DNA of 64,000 bases from DATAOG01 sp963840925. GTDB lineage: Bacteria; Pseudomonadota; Alphaproteobacteria; Geminicoccales; Geminicoccaceae. The stretch is taken from positions 1 through 64,000 of the forward strand of contig CAWJAY010000055.1 of NCBI GenBank assembly GCA_963840925.1, in the 5' to 3' direction. Every line of letters starts with the position of its first letter. Positions within the stretch are counted from its first letter, which is position 1. This document shows, piece after piece, positions 1 through 7,910 of the stretch. The notes below the pieces were generated by a model. The model made no database searches. It saw nothing but the letters and a program-made list of their open reading frames with translations, and was not told the DNA's origin. The position numbers were made by a program, and so were the translations under genes.

Positions 1-1
1 C

Positions 2-766
2 ATGCGAGCGGGGCCGATGTTGCTGGAACGCTGCACCTGGCAGGAGGTCGAGCGCTACCTGGAGGGGTCCCGGGGCATCCTTTTGCCGGTCGGCTCGACC
101 GAGCAGCATGGGCCGACCGGCCTGATCGGCACCGATGCGCTGTGCGCTGAGCTGATCGCATCGGGCGTCGGCGAGGCGACCGGGGCGCTGGTCGCGCCGA
201 CCTTGTGCTTCGGCATGGCCCAGCATCACATGGCATTCTGCGGGACCATGACTCTCCGGCCGCAGACCCTGCTCGCGGTCATGGTCGACCTGCTGGCCTC
301 GCTCGCCCGGCACGGCTTCGAGCGCTGCCTCGTGATCAACGGCCATGGCGGCAACATGGCGACCATCCTGGCCGCGTTCTCCGAGCTGCACGCGGCCGCG
401 AGCCTCGGTCCGGCCGCGCCGCCGGCGGGCCTGCGGTGTCGCCTGCGCAACTGGTGGAGCCCGCCGGCGGTGGCCGAACTGCAAAACGAGCTGTTCGGCG
501 ATCGCGACGGCTCGCACGCGACCGCGAGCGAGATCTCGGTCACCCTGCACGCATTGCCCGATTGCCTGAAGCGAGCGGCGCTCGACCCGCCCCAGGCGCC
601 GGCCAGCACAGGCTTCACCGACGCCGCCGATTTTCGTCGGCGCTATCCGGACGGCCGGATCGGCTCGGAGCCCTCGCTCGCGACGCCGGCGCACGGCGAG
701 CGGCTGTACCGGGCCGCGGTCGAGGCGCTCGCCGAAGACTACCGCAACTTCCTGGCCGAGCCCTGA
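2..766 (+). CDS. Creatininase-family amidohydrolase
   Basis: Creatininase (creatinine amidohydrolase) superfamily, metal-dependent cytoplasmic hydrolases acting on cyclic amides and related C-N bonds. The metal-site motifs are visible: LPVGSTEQHGP near residue 30 and INGHGGN near residue 113, with a later DGSHATASE segment. Length (about 254 residues) is normal for the family. The ATG sits at the very edge of the window, so an upstream start cannot be excluded; a second ATG lies at 17. The substrate cannot be read from sequence: family members act on creatinine, formamidopyrimidines or mycofactocin-type peptides, and no informative neighbour is present. It is convergent with ctrA across 1.2 kb without genes. 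Confidence 0.88.
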   Translation: MRAGPMLLERCTWQEVERYLEGSRGILLPVGSTEQHGPTGLIGTDALCAELIASGVGEATGALVAPTLCFGMAQHHMAFCGTMTLRPQTLLAVMVDLLASLARHGFERCLVINGHGGNMATILAAFSELHAAASLGPAAPPAGLRCRLRNWWSPPAVAELQNELFGDRDGSHATASEISVTLHALPDCLKRAALDPPQAPASTGFTDAADFRRRYPDGRIGSEPSLATPAHGERLYRAAVEALAEDYRNFLAEP

Positions 767-1963
767 AACGTACCGGCCGCGCCGGGCGCGATCCCGCCCG
801 GCCGCCCTTCCCGGGCCTCAGCGCCTGGCCATCTGTGGCACTGCTCCGGCGATTCGCCCGAGACCGCTCGGTCCGGACCGCGCGAATGCTTCCGTTTTGA
901 TCGCCGATATTGGATCGATGCGTCCAGGCGGGCTGGCGGGCCGGTCGTCGAGCCCGACCAGGTGCTCGGCCCCTCACTGGGCCGCTTGGCGCCCGCACTG
1001 ACTGGCATGGCGCTCGCCAGGTGGTTGGCCTGATCGGCTGGACCGTCCGCCGCTCGCGCCCGACGGCTCCTCGGCCCCGCAGTTTGCCACTCCCGGGCTG
1101 GGCGCCGCGCTCGCGATCCTCGCCAATGGCCCTGAGCACGCCAAGCCCGCCGCTCTTCGGGACGCTCACCTGCGAGGGCCGTCGCGGCGCTCGGCCGCAG
1201 CGCTGGTGAGCGCTGCCAATCGCCGCACGCCGGTTATACTTGCCCTTCTGCAGAGCCCCTGTCGCCCGCAGCCAAGCCCGGCCGCGCTCGGCCGCGACGC
1301 TGGCGGGCGATATCAAACGCCGCGCCCACACTGCCCTTCTGCAGAGGCGCGCTCTCGCCCCGGCGGCCCGGGCCGGCCGCGCTCGGCCACAGCGCGCACA
1401 TCTGGATCAGCTGATCTACGGGGCTCGAGGTCTCGCTTTTCCGGGCTCAGCTGGGTCCCGACCCGCGCACCGAAGCTTGGAGCGGCTACGATCGCCGGGC
1501 GGCTCGCACCCGGCAAATTGCGCATTTCGCCCGCGAGTTCCTGGCGCGGATCCCGGGCGGGCTGGTGCACGTGGCCGGGCCGCCGCTGCTTGCGGTGCCC
1601 CGAGGCGGCAACGCCCGTCGTGTTTGCGGGCCAGGCCCTGCCGATAATCGCGGAGGGAGGGAGGACGGCCGTAGGACGATCAATCAGAATTTTTGGCGCC
1701 TGCGCCTGATAGTCTCAGGTTACTGCAGGCGCACACCACGCGCCGGTCGGCTTTGCACCTGTCGCGCTGCGGCGCCAACCGAGGCGGCCGGCTCACCAAT
1801 TGACGGAGCTCTGTCGTCAGCGCTCGCCTAAACCCGGTGCGCGTCTGGTACAGGGTGCCAGCCAAGCGGCCCGGGGTGGTGCGCAACCTGAGCCGACGCT
1901 CGATCCGGCGGCCTCGACCGTTCGCCTTGGCCGGCTGCCGCACCGCTCGCCCGCGGCCGGACC
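767..1963. other. Gene-free stretch between convergent genes
   Basis: About 1.2 kb between the creatininase gene and the 3' end of ctrA. Open frames here are random G+C-rich frames with Arg/Ala/Pro/Gly composition and no recognisable domain. A short direct repeat (TGCCCTTCTGCAGAG at 1241 and again at 1332, 91 bases apart, followed by similar CCGCGCTCGGCC) suggests a local duplication. An 8-base inverted repeat (GCGCCTGC / GCAGGCGC) lies near 1695-1730 without a following T-run on either strand. No tRNA or terminator was recognised. Confidence 0.6.
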
Positions 1964-2710
1964 TCAGGCGACGGCGGCCTGACCGCCGAGCTGGAGCTGC
2001 CGCGCCTCGCCCGCCTGCCCGGGTTCGGCCTGGATCTCGGGGTCCTTGAGGACGTAGCCGCGCCCCCAGACGGTCTCGATGTAGTGCAAGCCACCGGTCG
2101 CCGCCGCGATCTTTTTGCGCAGCTTGCAAATGAACACGTCGATGATCTTGAGCTCCGGCTCATCGATGCCGCCATAGAGGTGATCGAGGAACATCTCTTT
2201 GGTCAGCGTGGTGCCCTTGCGCAGCGAGAGCAGCTCGAGAATGCTGTATTCTTTGCCGGTCACGTGGAGCCGGCGCGCGTCGACATCGACCGAGCGAGTG
2301 TCCAGGTTGACCACGAGCTTGCCGGTCTTGATCACCGATTCCGAATGGCCCTTGGATCGACGGACGATCGCATGGATCCGAGCGATCAGCTCGCTCTTGT
2401 GGAAGGGCTTGGTCAGGTAGTCGTCGGCGCCGCCGGCAAGACCCCTGACCTTGTCGTCGGTCTCGTTGAGCCCCGACAGGATCAGGACCGGTGTTCGCAC
2501 CTTGGCGGCGCGGAGCCGCCGGACGACCTCGAAGCCCTCCATGTCGGGCAGGCGCAGATCGAGCACGATGATGTCGAAATCGTAGTGCCTTGCGAGGTCA
2601 ATGGCGTCCTCCCCGGACTCCGCCGGCTCGCAGATCATGCCCTCACTCTTCAGAGCGGCATCGATCAGCTTCGCGGACACCGGATCGTCTTCAACAACCA
2701 GAGCTCGCAT
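1964..2710 (-). CDS. ctrA: Cell-cycle response regulator CtrA
   Basis: OmpR/PhoB-class DNA-binding response regulator, the alphaproteobacterial master regulator of cell cycle, motility and envelope genes. The receiver domain has acidic pocket E7-D8-D9, phospho-acceptor D51 in LDLRLPDM and K102 in TKPF; a linker leads to a C-terminal winged helix (about residues 128-230) ending in WGRGYVL. Length 248 residues is close to other CtrA proteins. The start is placed at MRALVVEDD because this matches the family N-terminus; an in-frame upstream start at 2755 would add 15 unrelated residues. The tail (GGQAAVA) is hydrophobic and Ala-rich, as in CtrA proteins that are ClpXP substrates, which is inference here. 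A perfect CtrA box lies about 70-85 bases upstream, so autoregulation is likely. Divergent from fliI. Confidence 0.95.
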   Translation of the reverse strand: MRALVVEDDPVSAKLIDAALKSEGMICEPAESGEDAIDLARHYDFDIIVLDLRLPDMEGFEVVRRLRAAKVRTPVLILSGLNETDDKVRGLAGGADDYLTKPFHKSELIARIHAIVRRSKGHSESVIKTGKLVVNLDTRSVDVDARRLHVTGKEYSILELLSLRKGTTLTKEMFLDHLYGGIDEPELKIIDVFICKLRKKIAAATGGLHYIETVWGRGYVLKDPEIQAEPGQAGEARQLQLGGQAAVA

Positions 2711-2778
2711 TTCCCTGCTCCTTCGTGCACGGCCGCGGATGCAATCGTTGCACAAACGTAACCCTAAGAGCCACTTCC

Positions 2779-2793
2779 TTAAGGCTCCGTTAA
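2779..2793. promoter_or_regulatory. CtrA box (TTAA-N7-TTAA) upstream of ctrA
   Basis: The sequence TTAAGGCTCCGTTAA is an exact match to the full CtrA recognition motif TTAA-N7-TTAA. It lies 69-83 bases before the ctrA start codon and in the region shared with divergent fliI. The surrounding 2755-2930 stretch is unusually A+T-rich for this window, with further single TTAA half-sites at 2885 and 2909. I saw no GANTC methylation site in the intergenic region. Confidence 0.75.
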
Positions 2794-3009
2794 GTCAGGT
2801 TGTATTTCCTGACGCACGAAGCCGTGTAGGCCCGGCGCGCTCACGCCGTAGGTCCAAACAACCAGGGTTATACAATCATAGGTTTTAAAACGTTGCAACC
2901 AAAAAGGTTTAATGCGCGCGTAAACACACGATCCCCAAGCTGCGGACCGAGCGTTCCTTGAACGCTCCCTAGCGGCTGATGGGCTGGGGCACTGGCCGGG
3001 AGAGGTACC

Positions 3010-4383
3010 ATAGAGGAACTTTTTCAACGCCTTGGTGAGCTTCAGCCGTACTTGATCCGCGGGCGCGTGCGGAGCTGCCGGGGAACGCTGCTGGTCTGCG
3101 GCGGACTAACCGGCGTAGTTGGTCTGGGCGATACGTGCTTGGTCGAGCCGCTCTCACACAACCACCGCGAGTGTCCTCGGCCCAGTCCTGTCGCGCGCGA
3201 ACCGCTGCTCGGCGAGGTCGTCGCGCTCGACGAGGCCGGCGTGCATTTGCTGCCGTTCAGCGAGCTTCAGGGCGTCGGCCTCGACGCGCGGGTCACGCTT
3301 ACCGGCGGTCTCGATCGCATCCGGCCGGACCTCGGCTGGATCGGTCGGGTACTCGACCCTTTGGCGCGTCCGCTCGATAATCGGCCAGCGCCCGGCTGGG
3401 GCAGCCTCGCCTACCCGCTGCAGGCGCGCCCGGCGCCCGCGCACCAGCGCCGGGGCTTCGGGCCGAGGCTCGATCTCGGGGTCCGCGCCCTCAACCTCTT
3501 CACGCCGTGCTGTCGCGGCCAGCGCATGGGGATTTTCGCGGGCTCCGGGGTCGGCAAGTCGACGCTGCTCTCGATGCTCGCCCGGCACAGCGACGCCGAT
3601 GTGCTTGTCCTTGGACTGATCGGCGAGCGTGGCCGCGAGGTCAATGCCCTGCTGCACGACGGGCTCGGCAGCGCCAGCCTCGCCCGCAGCGTCGTTGTGG
3701 TCGCAACCTCCGACATGCCGGCCATGCTGCGCCGGCGCGCCGCCTATCTGACCCTCACCGTCGCCGAGTCCTTGCGCGATCAAGGCCTGGCGGTGCTCTG
3801 CCTGATCGACAGCGTAACCCGGTTCGCGATGGCGCTCCGCGAGATTTATCTCGCCGCCGGCGAGCCGCCGACCAGCAAGGGCTATCCGCCGAGCGTGTTC
3901 GCCGAGCTGCCAAGGCTGCTGGAGCGGGCCGGGCCGGGCACGGCAGAGGGCAGCATCACCGGGCTGTTCACGGTCCTGGTCGAGGGCGACGACCTGACCG
4001 ACCCGATCGCGGATGCGGTCCGCGCGATCCTCGATGGCCATGTCGTGCTCGACCGTGCGATCGCCGAGGGCGGGCGCTTCCCGGCGGTCGACGTGCTCCG
4101 CTCGCTCTCGCGTAGCGCGCCAGGAGCCTACGAGCCCGAGGAGCGCCCGGTAGTCGCGCGCGCCAGACGCCTGATCCGCGCCTACGCCGACACCGCCGAG
4201 CTGATCCAGCTCGGCGCCTATCGGCGCGGCAGCGATCCGGTGATCGACGCCGCGATCGCGGCGCGCCCGGCGCTCGAGAGCGTGCTGGGCCAGCAGATCG
4301 AGGAGCGGAGCGCGCTCGCCGACGACTTTGCGCGCCTTGCCGCGGCGGTCGATGTCGCCGAAGCCGAGGCGGCGGGCAACTAG
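3010..4383 (+). CDS. fliI: Flagellar export ATPase FliI (start uncertain)
   Basis: Flagellum-specific ATPase of the type III export apparatus, cytoplasmic hexamer related to F1 beta. Walker A (GSGVGKST), Walker B (VLCLIDSVTRF) and the GYPPSVF segment are clear; the C-terminal helical domain follows. The first conventional initiation codon in frame is TTG at 3052, but coding similarity continues upstream: the frame from 3010 reads IEELFQRLGELQPYLIRGRV, which looks like the FliI N-terminus, and a purine-rich GGGAGAGG lies just before ATA at 3010. No ATG, GTG or TTG exists between the upstream stop at 2977 and 3052. The start is therefore ATA 3010, CTG 2992 or TTG 3052. Followed by fliJ after 4 bases. 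Confidence 0.9.
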   Translation: MEELFQRLGELQPYLIRGRVRSCRGTLLVCGGLTGVVGLGDTCLVEPLSHNHRECPRPSPVAREPLLGEVVALDEAGVHLLPFSELQGVGLDARVTLTGGLDRIRPDLGWIGRVLDPLARPLDNRPAPGWGSLAYPLQARPAPAHQRRGFGPRLDLGVRALNLFTPCCRGQRMGIFAGSGVGKSTLLSMLARHSDADVLVLGLIGERGREVNALLHDGLGSASLARSVVVVATSDMPAMLRRRAAYLTLTVAESLRDQGLAVLCLIDSVTRFAMALREIYLAAGEPPTSKGYPPSVFAELPRLLERAGPGTAEGSITGLFTVLVEGDDLTDPIADAVRAILDGHVVLDRAIAEGGRFPAVDVLRSLSRSAPGAYEPEERPVVARARRLIRAYADTAELIQLGAYRRGSDPVIDAAIAARPALESVLGQQIEERSALADDFARLAAAVDVAEAEAAGN

Positions 4384-4387
4384 GCCG

Positions 4388-4798
4388 ATGGATCCGCTCG
4401 GCGTGCTCGCCCGGGTCGCGGGCCTCGAGATCGAGCGCGAGCGGCGTGGGCTCGCCGAGCTCGACCAGCGGCTCCAGGCGCTGCGGCAGAGCATCAGCGC
4501 CGCTCAGGCTGAGGCCGAACGCGAGCGGCGGGCGATCGTCGACCTCGCCGGCACCCGGTTGCTGGCCGCCTGGCTCGAGGCGCACCGGCAGCGGCTGCAG
4601 GCGGCAACGGCCGAGCTCAGCCGGTTGGGGCAGGCACGCGCAGCCCAGCTCGCCCAAGTGATGGCGGCCCGGCTCGAGCTCAAGCGGCTGGAACTGCTGC
4701 AGACCCGGCAGCAACGGCGGCGTGAGGCCGAAGCGCTGCGGGTCGAGCGCAAGCGGCTCGACGAGCTGGCAAGCTTGACCGCCGGCCCGCGGCGCTGA
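4388..4798 (+). CDS. fliJ: Flagellar export chaperone FliJ-like protein
   Basis: A 136-residue, highly charged, almost entirely helical protein with heptad-like Leu/Arg/Glu spacing throughout (residues about 10-125), as expected for FliJ, the coiled-coil stalk that inserts into the FliI ring. FliJ sequences are poorly conserved, so the call rests mainly on length, coiled-coil character and position directly after fliI. The ATG at 4388 follows the fliI stop by 4 bases, indicating translational coupling; an in-frame upstream ATG at 4328 would overlap fliI and was rejected. Confidence 0.75.
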   Translation: MDPLGVLARVAGLEIERERRGLAELDQRLQALRQSISAAQAEAERERRAIVDLAGTRLLAAWLEAHRQRLQAATAELSRLGQARAAQLAQVMAARLELKRLELLQTRQQRRREAEALRVERKRLDELASLTAGPRR

Positions 4799-4819
4799 AC
4801 CCGCGAGGCGGTTAGTCTA

Positions 4820-5506
4820 GAATTCGGGCGCGAGCCTCACCTTGAGCCGCCGCCTTGGCCTTGGCGATCGAGCCGTTGCGGCGGTCCGAATTCGGGCGCG
4901 AGCCTCACCTTGAGCCGCCGCCTTGGCCTTGGCGATCGAGCCGTTGCGGCGGTCCGAATTCGGGCGCGAGCGTGACCTTGAGCCGCCGCCTTGGCCTCGG
5001 CGATCGAGCCATTGCGGCGGTTAGAATTCGGGCGCGAGCCTCACCTGGAGCCGCCACCTTGACCTCGGCGATGTCGCCACTGCGGCAGGTCAGAATTCGG
5101 GCGCGAGCGTGACCTGGAGCCGCGGCCTTGGGCTCGGCGACAGGGCGATTGCGGTGGTTGGAATTCGGGCGCGAGCGTGACCTTGAGCCGCCGCCTTGGC
5201 CTTGGCGATCGAGCCGTTGCGGCGGTCCGAATTCGGGCGCGAGCGTGACCTTGAGCCGCCGCCTTGGCCTCGGCGATCGAGCCATTGCGGCGGTTAGAAT
5301 TCGGGCGCGAGCGTGACCTTGAGCCGTCGCCTTGGCACTTGGCGATCGAGCCGTTGCGGCGGTCCGAATTCGGGCGCGAGCGTGACCTGGAGCCGCGGCC
5401 TTGGGCTCGGCGATAGAGCGATTGCGGTGGTTGGAATTCAGGCGCGAGCCTCGCTTGAGCCGCCGGCTTGGCCTCGGCGATGGAGCCGCGGCGGCGGTTA
5501 GAATTC
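4820..5506. repeat. Tandem array of 67-69 bp units derived from ferredoxin 3' end
   Basis: Eleven GAATTC anchors at 4820, 4888, 4956, 5024, 5093, 5161, 5229, 5297, 5366, 5434 and 5501 mark ten head-to-tail units of 67-69 bp. The last anchor lies inside the 3' end of the ferredoxin gene (stop at 5498-5500), and every unit read on the minus strand encodes the same terminal residues (LKVTLAPEF, then a stop in some copies). A higher-order period of four units (273 bp) is visible: 4956-5023 equals 5229-5296, 4888-4955 differs from 5161-5228 at about two positions, and 5093-5160 resembles 5366-5433. The unit length is not a multiple of three, so it is not a protein repeat. It fills the whole gap between fliJ and the ferredoxin gene. 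Confidence 0.95.
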
Positions 5507-5812
5507 GGGGGCGAGCGTGAGCTTGAGGCCGTCGAGCTCGGCGCTGAACGGGATCTGGCAGGACAGGCGGGAGCTCTGCTGGACCTGGTACGCCTCATCG
5601 AGCATCCGGTCCTCCTCGTCGGAAGCCGGCGCCAGCCGGTCGAGCCAGGCCGGATCGACGTAGACGTGGCAGGTCGCGCAGGCGCAGCAGCCGCCGCAGG
5701 CCGCCTCGATCGGCAGATCGTGCTCGCGGATGATCTCCATGACCGACCAGCCGGGGGTGCCCTCGATCAGATGCTCCTCGCCCTCGCGGTCGGTCACGAC
5801 CACGCTCGCCAT
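5498..5812 (-). CDS. [2Fe-2S] ferredoxin, adrenodoxin type
   Basis: A 104-residue electron carrier. The cluster ligands form the adrenodoxin/putidaredoxin pattern C-x5-C-x2-C (AACGGCCACATCHVYVD) with the fourth Cys in SRLSCQIPF. The start at MASVVVTDREG gives a normal length; upstream in-frame residues are Arg-rich and unlike the family. The gene lies 118 bases from a ferredoxin-NADP reductase on the same strand, so the two probably form an NADPH-to-ferredoxin shuttle. The last residues and stop codon were copied into the downstream tandem array. The partner accepting electrons (P450, Fe-S assembly, desaturase) is not encoded nearby. Confidence 0.9.
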   Translation of the reverse strand: MASVVVTDREGEEHLIEGTPGWSVMEIIREHDLPIEAACGGCCACATCHVYVDPAWLDRLAPASDEEDRMLDEAYQVQQSSRLSCQIPFSAELDGLKLTLAPEF

Positions 5813-5930
5813 CAGGCCACGCCCAACATCGTCGGCAGGGAACGAAGCGCCAGGTGGCCGCGCCAGGCTTGCTCGGTCTCGGCAACCCGCGCGCTCGTGC
5901 CGGGCCAAAGGTCATGGGTGGGAAAAAACA

Positions 5931-6974
5931 TCAGGCGACGCCCAGCTTCTTCTGCAGGTCGGTGCTCGAGGTCGTGTAGCGGAAGATCAGCTTTTTCTCC
6001 GGGAAGCAGTAGTGGAATGCCTTCTGGCACATCAGCGCCGCCTCGTGGAAGCCCGACAGAATGAGCTTGAGCTTGCCCGGGTAGGTGATGATGTCGCCGA
6101 TCGCGAACACGCCCGGCAGATTGGTCTCGAAGCTCGCGGTGTCAACGGTGATCAGCTCGCCCTCGAGCACGAGGCCCCAGCCGGCGAGCGGCCCGAGCTC
6201 CATCTTGAGCCCGAAGAACGCGAGCAGCGTGTCGCAGGGCACCAGCTCCTCGCCGTCCGGGCTCTTGACCGTGACCCCGTCCAGCCGGTCGGCCGGCCCG
6301 TGCAGGCCTGCGATCTGGCCGATGTGCAGCCCGACCGCGCCCCTTTCGACCAGGGCCTCCATCCGCGCGACCGAATCCGGCGCCGCCCGGAAGTCCTTGC
6401 GCCGGTGGACCAGCGCCAGGCTGTTGGCGATCGGCTGCAGATTGAGCGTCCAGTCGAGCGCGGAATCGCCGCCGCCCGCGATCAGCAGGTCCTTGCCGCG
6501 GAACGCCTCCATCCGGCGCACGGCATAGAAGATCGAGCGGCCCTCGCGCTCGGCCGCGCCCGGCAGCGGCAGCCGGCGCGGCTCGAAGCTGCCTGCACCG
6601 GCCGCGATCACGACCACCGGCGCTTCGAGCACCAGGCCCTCGCTGGTCGCAACCCGCCAGCGGCCGTCGCTCTGGCGCTCGAGGCTCTCGACCCGCTGGC
6701 CGAGGTGAAAGCCCGGCTCGAACGGCCGGATCTGCTCGAGCAGCAGCTCGGTCAGCCGCTCGCCGGTGCAGCGCGGCACGGCCGGAATGTCGTAGATCGG
6801 CTTGTCCGGATAGAGCTCGATGCACTGGCCGCCGGGCTTGTCCAGGTTGTCGACCAGCTGGCACTGCATGTTGAGCAGGCCGGCCTCGAACACCGCGAAC
6901 AGGCCGACCGGCCCGGCGCCGACGATCACCATGTCGGTCCGGATCGGTTCTGTCCGGCCCGAAGCCTCGTCCAT
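5931..6974 (-). CDS. Ferredoxin--NADP+ reductase, thioredoxin-reductase-like type
   Basis: FAD- and NADPH-binding flavoprotein of 347 residues. The FAD-binding GxGPxG motif (IVGAGPVGLFAVFEAG) is near residue 17, the NADPH-binding motif (IAGGGDSALDW) near residue 165, and the second FAD motif (GVFAIGDI) near residue 287. The redox CxxC of true thioredoxin reductases is absent, and the C-terminal Phe/Lys-rich extension (KAFHYCFPEKK) is typical of the TrxR-like ferredoxin-NADP reductases. The neighbouring ferredoxin supports this. Probable cytoplasmic role: reduce ferredoxin with NADPH. Confidence 0.9.
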   Translation of the reverse strand: MDEASGRTEPIRTDMVIVGAGPVGLFAVFEAGLLNMQCQLVDNLDKPGGQCIELYPDKPIYDIPAVPRCTGERLTELLLEQIRPFEPGFHLGQRVESLERQSDGRWRVATSEGLVLEAPVVVIAAGAGSFEPRRLPLPGAAEREGRSIFYAVRRMEAFRGKDLLIAGGGDSALDWTLNLQPIANSLALVHRRKDFRAAPDSVARMEALVERGAVGLHIGQIAGLHGPADRLDGVTVKSPDGEELVPCDTLLAFFGLKMELGPLAGWGLVLEGELITVDTASFETNLPGVFAIGDIITYPGKLKLILSGFHEAALMCQKAFHYCFPEKKLIFRYTTSSTDLQKKLGVA

Positions 6975-7702
6975 CCCACCCCCTTGGCGCTGTTTGCACC
7001 GCGCACGCGAGCGCCGCCGCGACCTGGCAGCGCCCCCGCGCTGACCTACACGCTTTCGCCGCTCGAGAAAAGAGCCCCGCGGCGTTCCGACCCGGCGCCA
7101 ACCTCCAGCGCGATCAAGCCGAGCCCGCCATTGATCCCGATGGAGCCGCTATTCCCACTTTGCCTCCATCGCCGGCGTCACGCGCCAGTACTCACAAGTG
7201 GTACCTTTTCTACTTCGAAGCGTGAACCTTCAGGTCACACTTCCGTGTCCTTTTTGTCTTGGATCATCTTGTCAAGCAAAAAGGGGTGGGCGTCATATCC
7301 ATCAAGTGATATCAACGCTGAGCTCGAATCTGGAGGCATTGGGTCAACAGTCCCGAAAAACGTGAGCTTCGATCGGCTGCCAAGATTGATGCCTCCATGG
7401 AGGCATCAACCCAGGTCCAGGTGCCCCCGTGGTGCAGGAGTGTGCGCTCGGTGACGCATCGGATGGGTTGGGCGACCGGATTCGCGCGCGCGAGACCGAT
7501 GCGAAAGCCGAGCCGCACGGGATACGCCGGTAAGGTGAAACGAGGACTACCGGCGGCAGGTCCGTGGACGGGAACTTGAGGTCGCCCTGCTCGATCTGGT
7601 CTGATCGGCCTCCGATTCGACCCTGACGCAACTTCGGGCTGCCAGTCGGCCACAATCGATGCTAGTTTCTGGCGATAGTCGCCAAACCAGTAGCAGGCGC
7701 CC
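6975..7702. other. Gene-free stretch with palindrome and dispersed motifs
   Basis: About 730 bases between the reductase gene (divergent side) and the DUF4062 fragment. Composition falls from G+C-rich to mixed around 7190-7400. It contains a 24-base perfect palindrome at 7386-7409 and two short motifs (GTCACACTTCCGTGTCC at 7234, TCTGGAGGCATTGGGTCAAC at 7329) that recur in altered form near 30.45-30.59 kb. No coding frame with recognisable content was found, so this looks like scar DNA of a mobile or accessory insertion. Confidence 0.55.
7386..7409. repeat. 24-base perfect palindrome
   Basis: TTGATGCCTCCA followed directly by its reverse complement. There is no spacer and no T-run, so a terminator is unlikely; a dimeric-regulator operator or the scar of an element end are alternatives. 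It lies about 0.5 kb upstream of the TIR/NB-ARC gene. Confidence 0.7.
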
Positions 7703-7831
7703 ATGGTCAACCAGGCCTTCATCAGCTCGACCGGCAAGGACCTCGTGACTTACCGCGGGGCGGTGCACCGATCGATCGATGCGCTGGACCACTTCGAGCC
7801 GATCGCGATGGAGAATTCGGCGGCCGGCTGA
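7703..7831 (+). pseudogene. DUF4062 N-terminal fragment
   Basis: An ATG-started 42-codon frame reads MVNQAFISSTGKDLVTY then AVHRSIDALDHFEPIAMEN, which matches the start of DUF4062 domains (FVSST..DL..YR.AV..AI......MEDFGA). The frame ends at TGA soon after MEN; one extra base there would continue as MENFGGR, so a frameshift broke it. DUF4062 is commonly the N-terminal domain of STAND-type NTPases and TPR proteins linked to defence. The fragment lies 80 bases before the TIR/NB-ARC gene, so it is probably the remnant of an older paralogous or exchanged N-terminus. Confidence 0.6.
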
Positions 7832-7910
7832 TCGCCACGACTACAAGACAGCCTTGTCCGGGCGGCCCATCCTGGTACACTCGCGCCAAAGACGAACCGG
7901 GGAAGCGCCC

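Noticed and set aside
767..1963. tRNA or small RNA in the ctrA-downstream gap
   Set aside because: No T-loop consensus or cloverleaf pairing was found on either strand by eye.
4820..5506. CRISPR array
   Set aside because: Units are contiguous with no unique spacers, and unit length is fixed at 67-69 bp without a repeat/spacer pattern; no cas gene lies nearby.
4855..5598. Several Arg/Pro-rich open frames through the ferredoxin-derived array
   Set aside because: The 68-bp unit is not a multiple of three, so frames shift from unit to unit, and no signal of translation is present.
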